DNA of 64,000 bases, from NCBI GenBank assembly GCA_959347315.1, contig OY365814.1, positions 34,701,629-34,765,628 on the forward strand. Direction: 5' to 3'. Source of the stretch: Bimastos eiseni. Taxonomy: Eukaryota > Annelida > Clitellata > Crassiclitellata > Lumbricidae. Under the pieces are notes generated by a model. The model ran no database searches, had not been told where the DNA came from, and saw nothing but the letters and a program-made list of their open reading frames with translations. Shown here one piece after another: positions 57,191 through 64,000 of the stretch; position 1 is the stretch's first letter; each line of letters starts with the position of its first letter. The position numbers were made by a program, and so were the translations under genes.

Positions 57191-59600
57191 TGGCTGTGTT
57201 TGTGTCGCTGGAGGTGGATAAATATCCCGCAAAGGCTGATAAAATCGATTCTCTGGAATCTACTGTCGCTCGTTTTGTCCTGGTATTGAAGAGAATCTGT
57301 TAAAGATCAACTCCTCTGAAGGTCCGTCATTCGTTGGTTCTGCACTGGCAGCCAAAATTCCAGGAAAACGACTTCTTAGAAAGAAGTAGAGAAGAAGTCC
57401 AAACAATGCTAAGCTCAAGGTTCCTAAAATAACACCCAGAACCACGGCCACGATCGAAGTTGCTTTCGGCGTGCTTGGATTTGCAGTCGGTGTACTTCCA
57501 CTTGGAGTTTGCCTACTTATACTTGGAGTTGGCGCACTTGGACTTGAACTCGGCTTACTTGCTCTTGGAGTTGGAGTACTTTGAGCTCGCGCACTTGCAC
57601 TTGAATTGGCGCACTTGGAGTTGGAGTTGCAGTATGCGTACTTGAGCTTAGAGCTGGAGTACTTGCACTTGAAGTTGGAACACTTTGAGTTGGTGTTGGC
57701 GCACTTGTACTTTGAATTTGCATACTTGCACTTGGATTTGGCGTCCTTGTACTCTGTGTTTTCGCACTTGTACTTGAACTTAACGTACTTGGAGTTGGTG
57801 TACGTGTACTTGGACTCGAGGTTTGCGTACTTATATTTGGAGTCTGCGTACTTGCTCTTGGAATTGGCGTGCTTGAAATTGAAGCTCGCGAACTTGGACT
57901 TGAAGTTGGCGCACTTGGAGTTGGAGTTTGTTTACTTGTACTTTGAGTATGTGAACTTTTACTTGGATTTGGCGTACTTGTACTTTGAGTTTGTGAACTT
58001 TTACTTGGATTTGGCGTACTTGTACTTTGAGTTTGTGAACTTGTACTCAGATTTGGCGTACTTGTACTTTGAGGCTGCGTACTTGTATTCGGATTTGGCG
58101 TACTTGTACTTTGAATTTGTGAACTTGTACTTGGATTTGGCGTACTTGTACTTTGAGTTTGTGAACTTGTACTCGGATTTGGCGTACTTATACCTTGAGG
58201 CTGCGTACTTGTAGACGGATTTGGCATACTTGTACTTTTAGGCTGCCTACTTGTACTCGGATTTGGCGTACTTGTACTTTGAGACTGCGTACTTGTACTC
58301 GGATTTGGCGTACTTGTACTTTGAGTTTGTGAACTTGTACTCAGATTTGGCGTACTTGTACTTTGAGGCTGCGTACTTTTATTCGGATTTGGCGTACTTG
58401 TACTTTGAGTTTGTGAACTTGTACTCGGATTTGGCGTACTTGTACCTTGAGGCTGCGTACTTGTAGACGGATTTGGCATACTTGTACTTTAAGGCTGCCT
58501 ACTTGTACTCGGATTTGGCGTACTTGTACTTTGAGACTGCGTACTTGTACTCGGAGTTGGCGTACTTGTACTTTGAGGCTGCGTACTTGTACTCGGATTT
58601 GGCGTACTTGTACTTTGAGTTTGTGAACTTGTACTTGGATTTGGCGTACTTTTTTAGTTTGTGAACTTGTACTCCGATTTGGCGTACATGTACCTTGAGG
58701 CTGCGTACTTGTACTCGGAGTTGGCGTACTTGTACTTTGAGGTTGCGTACTTGTACTTGAACTTTGCGCACTTGGAAGTTGCGTACTTGGATTTTGGGTT
58801 GGCGTACTTGTACTCGAAGCTCGCGTACTTGGAGCTCGGGTACTTGGACTTGAAGTTGACGCACTAGGAGTCTGTCTACTTGAACCTGAAGTGGGCGTAC
58901 TTGCACTTGAAGTTGGCACACTTTTAGTTGGTGATGGCGTACTTGTACTTTCAGTTTGCGCATTTTTACTTGATTTTGACGTGCTTGTACTTGAACTTTT
59001 AGTGCTTGAAGTGTGTGTACTTGGACTTGAAATTGGCGTACTAATACTTGGAGGTCGCGTACCCGAACTTGAAGTTGACACACTTTGAGTTTGTGTATTT
59101 GAGCCTGGAGTTGGCGTACTTGCACTTGAAGTTGACACACTTTGAGTTGGTGTTGTCGTACTTGAACTTTGAATTTGCGTACTTGTACTTGGAGTTGGCG
59201 TAGTTGTACTCTGAGTTCTCGCACCTGTACTTGAACTTTGCGTACTTGGAGTTTGCGCACTTGTACTTGGAGTTTGGCTACTTGGACTTAGAGATGACGT
59301 ACTTGCTGTCGGAGTTTGCGTGCTTGAATTTGAAACTGGCGCACTTGGACTTTGAGTCGGCGTACTTGGACTAGGAGTTGACGAAACTGCTGCCAGAGTT
59401 CGCGATACTGTACTCGAGAATGTCGTACTTATTGTATCGATCGATGTACCAACGGATGAAGTTGTTTTCCATGGTGTGGGTGTATTTTTGGTAGATAGTG
59501 ACATAATTGTTGTAGTTTGCAAAGCTGTTGTCGTTGCTGTTGTCGTTGATTCTAAGCAGCCTTCGTTGGTTCCTTTACATTCTCCCAAATTGTTGCAAAC
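57191..59600 (-). CDS. Gene B, mucin-stalk / transmembrane exon
   Basis: Acceptor TTTTCTAG, then VCNNLGECKG (end of the EGF module) and about 600-700 residues of Ser/Thr/Pro/Gln repeats, including a 14-residue unit (STSTPNPSTSSQTQ, 42 bp) repeated about 20 times. A transmembrane helix (VVLGVILGTLSLALFGLLLY) and a short basic tail follow. Three lesions are visible against copy 1 and the repeat consensus: a deletion near 58,645, a 1-base deletion near 57,606, and TAG at 57,260-57,262 (TGG in copy 1). The gene may be a pseudogene, the lesions may be allelic, or they may be errors in repetitive DNA. A good donor at 57,190 is retained. Confidence 0.8.
57950..58740. repeat. 42-bp coding minisatellite in gene B stalk
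   Basis: The unit read on the plus strand is ACTTGTACTCGGATTTGGCG followed by TACTTGTACTTTGAGTTTGTGA-type text. Copy 1's exon is about 700 bp shorter, mostly from fewer units. The antisense strand is open too (LAYLYFEFVNLYSD repeats), which is a by-product of the unit length being a multiple of three. Confidence 0.9.
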
Positions 59601-60415
59601 CTAGAAAAGCAGTCGTTTTATATGAATTCCAATTGACAAATTTCGGTCAAAAGATATTTTTGGTTACGGCGCAATATCTTAGGCGCTCTGTTCTCGCACG
59701 AAATCTCTTACTTTCTTCCTCCCACACATTACACTATTGTGTTCAGATCTGAACGAATCTGTGTTTTGTAATTGGTATTGTAATTGTAATAAAAAAAATT
59801 ATGTAGGCCTAATGCCTCTTCAGGTGAAAACACTCAAAGAAAATCTCGACTTATCAACAGAAGATCAATATTGAACAAAATGGTGCCTACCCTAGAGAAA
59901 TAAGAAAAGACTCAGGAGCTCGCGTTATAGAGTAAGCCTACATGTATATTAGTAGAACCTACCATAGCAACGCTCAAGTGCTGCTGCGCTTTAGAAATTC
60001 GTGCTGGGGAGCAGAGCAATAGGGTCACCATGTGCACCAGAGTCAAGATATCTACGGTCAATAATCGGTAAGACCAGGACACGTATTTCCGCTGAGATAA
60101 AAAAACAGCCTAAAAGCAAACACCAGACATTAAGGATCCATTAAAGTGGCTCTTCAGTTTCTGAACAGTCAGAAGCGTCCGGTTTGTTTTGGACTAACGA
60201 GGAAACGGATCACCAATAACTATCTTTCAACAGGTTACTGCAATTTGTAGTTGTAAACGTTCATTTTATAACGTGTCTTCCACGTAACTCATACGTGAAG
60301 AATGGAGAATGATTTTTGAGCATTCTTCTTGTCAGTTCCGATGAAAAGTTCGATGCAACTTTGAAACTTGACCTGACCTAATAGAATCTGCCTTTCACAT
60401 AGAGTCTGTACTCAC
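59601..60415. other. Gene B intron spanning the duplication end
   Basis: No gene. Similarity to copy 1 ends at 59,985; beyond it the sequence is unlike 19,725 onward. Confidence 0.7.
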
Positions 60416-60493
60416 TTCATTTGTCTGGCAGCTGCTTGCACATGAAATCGTGTTGACACTGCTAACATCCAGACAGCGCTGGTTGACACACAT
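60416..60493 (-). CDS. Gene B, EGF-like exon
   Basis: Acceptor TTTCCAG, donor GTGAGT, 78 nt, phase 0. It encodes MCVNQRCLDVSSVN and TISCASSCQTNE. It joins VCNNLGECKG at 59,600 in frame. Confidence 0.88.
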
Positions 60494-60890
60494 CTGGAAA
60501 TTTCAACATGAAATTTTCATGTGTAATAATGGATCACTGATGGGAAAGACTCTTTGAAATTATCACGTCTTTGCTGGCTAGGTGGGATACCCTAGACGTC
60601 TTGCCAGCAAAACATTCTTCTCAGTTGGTAAATAAATGTATTAAAGATAATGTTCCAGTCTGACCTAAGGTTTATATTTGCTAAAAAAATTATTTATCTG
60701 ACTTAAACTCAATGATATATAATCGAATATAGCTAACATTGAACTGTTTTGATTGATTTACAAATGACACAGTATAAGATCAGAAGTGGTCAATGGCAGT
60801 GGCAATCTCCAAAATATTAAGTTATCTTCTCATTTCAACTTTGAGCACACTGGGCTAAAATATGATTCTCTTCAAACAAAGGCAACCTAC

Positions 60891-61077
60891 CTTTCCTGTG
60901 CCACAACTGGCTCCACTGGGAACATATCCAGGGCTCTGGGTATCCAGTCCTAAATCGAACACAACCGTATGGCACGTGTCACTGCCATAACTTCTTCCGA
61001 CAATAGTGTAGTAATCGAGATAATACGAAAGGGTTCTGTTCAAATCCTGGCATTGTAATGTTCCGCACAAAATATCA
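60891..61077 (-). CDS. Gene B, cysteine-rich domain exon 2
   Basis: Acceptor CTGTTTCAG, donor GTAGGT, 187 nt. It encodes DILCGTLQCQDLNRTL, DTCHTVVFDLGLD and YVPSGASCGTGK. The donor is a standard GT, unlike gene A. Confidence 0.9.
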
Positions 61078-61566
61078 CTGAAACAGAAATATATTATACT
61101 GGCTTCAATTTCTAACAACACCTCACTACTTGCAGTTGACAAATCTGTGTAATATGACCATTTATGGAACTCTTTGGGAACCTCACTAGGATGCTTATAT
61201 CCTTACAATCAAATGAATCTGAAAAGATGAGAGAGGCTAGATGGACTTTAACGTGTTTATTTAACTACGAATTTACTTATATTATGTGACGAAATGGGTC
61301 TGAAGATGGTAAACTGTTCCATGAGAATTTCCCAGCAACATAATTCAAAATACACATAACCAGAGAGGTCAATTTATATCGAATCTTCACATTGGACAAA
61401 CTCCAATGTGATCCTATAGAAAGATGCAGCTGCAAAAGCAAATTATGTTATGGAACCACATCTAATCTACATTTTGTGTTCTGCTGTGGTCAATGCACCT
61501 AAAATATTTCTTCATCGCAAAGGCCTTGATTGTGTTCGAGACAAAAGATGGCAGGTGTGAATTTAC

Positions 61567-61751
61567 CTCGAAGAGCATGCAACATAGGTTAGGCTTGGGA
61601 GCCAGTTCATGCCACAGCTGCCATAGGCCTGTCCATATCGATTAAAATTGTAGCACAAGTTGACAGACGATGTGAGCGTTCCTGGTCCCCAGAGCAGCTC
61701 ACACTGTGATTGGTGGCTGCGACAAAGTCCGTTGTAACAATACGCTGCCAC
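61567..61751 (-). CDS. Gene B, cysteine-rich domain exon 1
   Basis: Acceptor TCAAACAG, donor GTAAAT, 185 nt. It encodes VAAYCYNGLCRSHQSQCE, LLWGPGTLTSS and CGMNWLPSL. One codon longer than gene A's exon. Confidence 0.92.
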
Positions 61752-62142
61752 CTGTTTGAATAGAAAGTCGAGATGCCGTCAATTACGCGAGAACTACGAA
61801 GATCTGTAAAAGGAACTGGTGACTCGCGAATAAAGAACATGTTATTGACTCAGCGCTGGTCATTCGCTTACCGGTCGAAACCTATTAAAGTAAATGACAT
61901 AACCTAATGTATAAGTCATAATTATGTCTAAACGGAGACGTATGCATGTATGTTTGTATAACATGTATGCCTGTGTGTATGTTGTACGACATGTATGCGT
62001 GCAAATGAAAGTCAGCAGACAGGATAAGCCTTAGAAAGCAGTAACACTTTCAATTTAGTTTTAAATGAGTCTAGTGAGTCGGCCAATCTAACGGTAGGTG
62101 AGAGACCGTTCCATCATCCTCCACACACGGAGATCGGTCTTC

Positions 62143-62365
62143 ATGTATGTATGTATATACGTATGTATGTATGTATGTATGTATGTATGTATGTATGTAT
62201 GTATGTATGTATGTATGTATGTATGTATGTATGTATGTATGTATGTATGTATGTATGTATGTATGTATGTATGTATGTATGTATGCATGTATGCATGTAT
62301 GTATGCATGTATGTATGTATGTATGTATGTTTGTATGTATGTTTGTATGTATGTATGTATGTATG

Positions 62366-62396
<31 letters not shown>

Positions 62397-62400
62397 GTAC
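62143..62400. repeat. (GTAT)n tetranucleotide array
   Basis: About 250 bp of ATGT repeats with a few GCAT/GTTT variants. The MYVC and THTYI ORFs are artefacts. Intronic in gene B. Confidence 0.97.
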
Positions 62401-62513
62401 GTATGTGGCTGGATCTTTTTTAATCTCTAAAAGATGATGTTACTGTGTAGATCATTGGAATTGGTGCATTTAAATACATCGAGATGTCAATGTTGATTTA
62501 ACCGATTTCTTAC

Positions 62514-62648
62514 GCCGTTCACTGTGCAGTTGGTTTCGTCTGGTAGGTTGGTATCAGTGGGACACAGGTGGTTCTGACCGTCGCAAAACTCTTCCAAATC
62601 ACAATTGGGATCAGCCTTCACACGACATGAGGTACCACAAGACAATAT
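62514..62648 (-). CDS. Gene B, disintegrin domain exon (loop and C-terminal part)
   Basis: Acceptor TTATGCTTAG, donor GTAAGA, 135 nt. It encodes ILSCGTSCRVKADPNCDLEE, FCDGQNHLCPTD and NCTVNG. The disintegrin loop reads ADPNCDLEEFC, again without RGD. Confidence 0.92.
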
Positions 62649-63317
62649 CTAAGCATAACAATAAACATAAATACATGTACGTCGATAAACTCAAGTTGAG
62701 TTCCATGTCTGAGACAATAATATTTATGCATAACAATAAACATAGGTATTGTGATAAAAACCCAAACCGCTTTGCTTGCCTGAGTGATTATTTGCATAAA
62801 AACTCCCATAGAACACTGTAATCATATCTTGTAATAAATATCATACTTGTTTCCAGCATCCACTCTCGTCGTCCAACTCTTACATGGTTACTAGCCTACT
62901 CAAAACGAGCAAAATGAGAAGCCACAGCATAATGAGTTAACAATGCAAACGGTTTTCCTGGGGGCATGGTATAACATTTTGGCTCAGTTGAACATAACAT
63001 AGATACATGAGTTTGGTTTTCTTTGAGGTGTCTCTGGATAGTAAGTACAATTTCCTAAATTGCTTATGTCTCAATAGTGTGGACAATGTCTATTACTCCC
63101 CACAAAGTTTGTTTTTGTGACTATGTAGTTTTTCATTAATGTACCAATTTTGACGCAATTAAGGTGAATACAATGCTGAGTAGACTTAGGGTGCTTAGAA
63201 GAATTTTCCAGGTTATTATAGAACGTCCAAGAATTTTCTAGATTTTGCCAAAAACATAAGTAGCATACAGTGGGCTTAAGCCCCCCCAGTTCTCTTTAGT
63301 TCTAGTTGCACGCGTGG

Positions 63318-63375
<58 letters not shown>

Positions 63376-63377
63376 AT
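63318..63377. repeat. (TA)n microsatellite
   Basis: AT dinucleotide run with TTT interruptions in a gene B intron. Confidence 0.9.
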
Positions 63378-63478
63378 CTGAGATGTCATCAATAATCTGC
63401 ACAGAGTGTGTCATTATTTGCGATCATCTTAACTGCACAGTATCGTCATAATATGTGATCATGAATGAAAAGAACTAC

Positions 63479-63574
63479 CTGACAAGTGTTGATGTTACAA
63501 CATTTGCCGTAAGCACATGTTGCTGGAGACACCAGTTGACATGTTGTGTGATCACAGCATGCTTTGTTACATTC
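63479..63574 (-). CDS. Gene B, disintegrin domain exon (CCN block)
   Basis: Acceptor TTGTTGCAG, donor GTAGTT, 96 nt, 32 codons. It encodes ECNKACCDHTTCQLVSPATC and AYGKCCNINTCQ. The preceding exons (protease domain) would lie beyond the right edge. No exon was found in 63,575-64,000. Confidence 0.92.
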
Positions 63575-64000
63575 CTGCAACAACAGAACATTAACTTCTG
63601 GGTGTGTCCAACAGACTGCTTGTTATGGACAGTTTTACAAATACGCTAGAAAAAGTGAACTGTTAGATAAGTAGACGATGATTTCGTCAGCTTTGGACAG
63701 ACGTTGATAGTCAGGTCCCACTTCCTCTCGAAGATGGCGACGTGGAAATATTATGGCAACGCTATATACACATATATATATATATCGAGAATTTTAACAA
63801 AATGACCCATTACCGAAAATGGCAGCTCTATCTCTCATTGAAATCAGCTGCTATTTATAAAAAAAAGACTCTCATTAAATACCAGATGTTATTTGTAAAA
63901 TATTTACATCTCACTTTTCAAGTCATAGTCTATAATAACTGCAGGAATAATTATGTATATATATAGCCCAACAGCAAAATCAGCTTGAGAGGAATATCGT

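Larger units (their letters stand above)
35946..59985. repeat. Segmental duplication, copy 2
   Basis: This is the partner of 1-19,724. Differences from copy 1 are a 3.3-kb RT insertion (about 39,045-42,335), a CGGAACGGAC array (about 50,060-50,481), retention of about 55,147-56,433 that copy 1 has lost, and a longer mucin minisatellite. Its left limit cannot be fixed because copy 1 is cut by the window edge. Similarity ends at 59,985, just upstream of gene B's terminal exon. Confidence 0.93.

Noticed and set aside
62088..62437. MYVC/THTYI repeat ORFs
   Set aside because: Translation of the (GTAT)n microsatellite.

Overview
This window is eukaryotic (metazoan) DNA, almost certainly from a marine invertebrate. 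The evidence is split genes with GT-AG introns, ADAM metalloprotease-disintegrin exons, LINE, SINE, hAT and MITE debris, dense microsatellites, and no bacterial-type gene layout. The palindrome TAGGCCTA occurs at least 18 times and looks like a lineage signature. I cannot name the species.

The backbone is a tandem array of ADAM-family genes (prodomain, reprolysin zinc protease, disintegrin, cysteine-rich, EGF-like, mucin stalk, transmembrane, tail), all on the minus strand. A recent segmental duplication is superimposed: 1-19,724 (copy 1, left end outside the window) matches about 35,946-59,985 (copy 2) almost base for base. The duplicated block is not one gene. It joins the 3' terminal exons of one ADAM gene to the 5' prodomain exons of the next. 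Three genes are therefore seen. Gene 0 has only prodomain exons at 3,777-8,520 and continues off the left edge. Gene A has prodomain exons at 42,867-47,610, protease to EGF exons at 26,025-35,468, and its own stalk/TM exon and tail exon at 24,031-25,145. Gene B has disintegrin to EGF exons at 60,416-63,574, a mucin/TM exon at 57,191-59,600 and a tail exon at 55,310-55,402; its 5' part is off the right edge. An orphan copy of gene B's mucin/TM exon (17,635-19,336) lies downstream of gene A's own last exons. Exons were placed by hand from splice sites, reading frame and family motifs. The phases agree from exon to exon across gene A, but no signal-peptide exon was found.

Region by region. 1-3,250: 45-bp tandem repeat, a foldback palindrome, and a dead reverse-transcriptase (RT) element ending in (TAA)n. 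3,777-8,520: gene 0 prodomain exons with two hAT-like elements and a nested MITE in the introns. 8,600-17,600: SINE, an unassigned conserved ORF, a 1.1-kb inverted repeat, a second MITE and LINE tails. 17,635-19,336: orphan mucin exon. 19,725-21,560: a LINE carrying a 2A-like peptide and an AP-endonuclease domain, cut off at the duplication breakpoint. 21,560-35,500: gene A body. 35,946-57,000: copy 2, with a 3.3-kb RT insertion into (TAA)n, a 41-unit CGGAACGGAC expansion and an intact TIR element. 57,191-64,000: gene B.

The two copies differ mainly by structural events: foldback, RT insertion, minisatellite growth, and replacement of about 1.3 kb by an inverted segment. The gene 0 and gene A prodomain exons differ by only a few substitutions, nearly all synonymous, so both appear to have been under protein-level constraint. 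Both mucin exons carry stops or frameshifts as read here.
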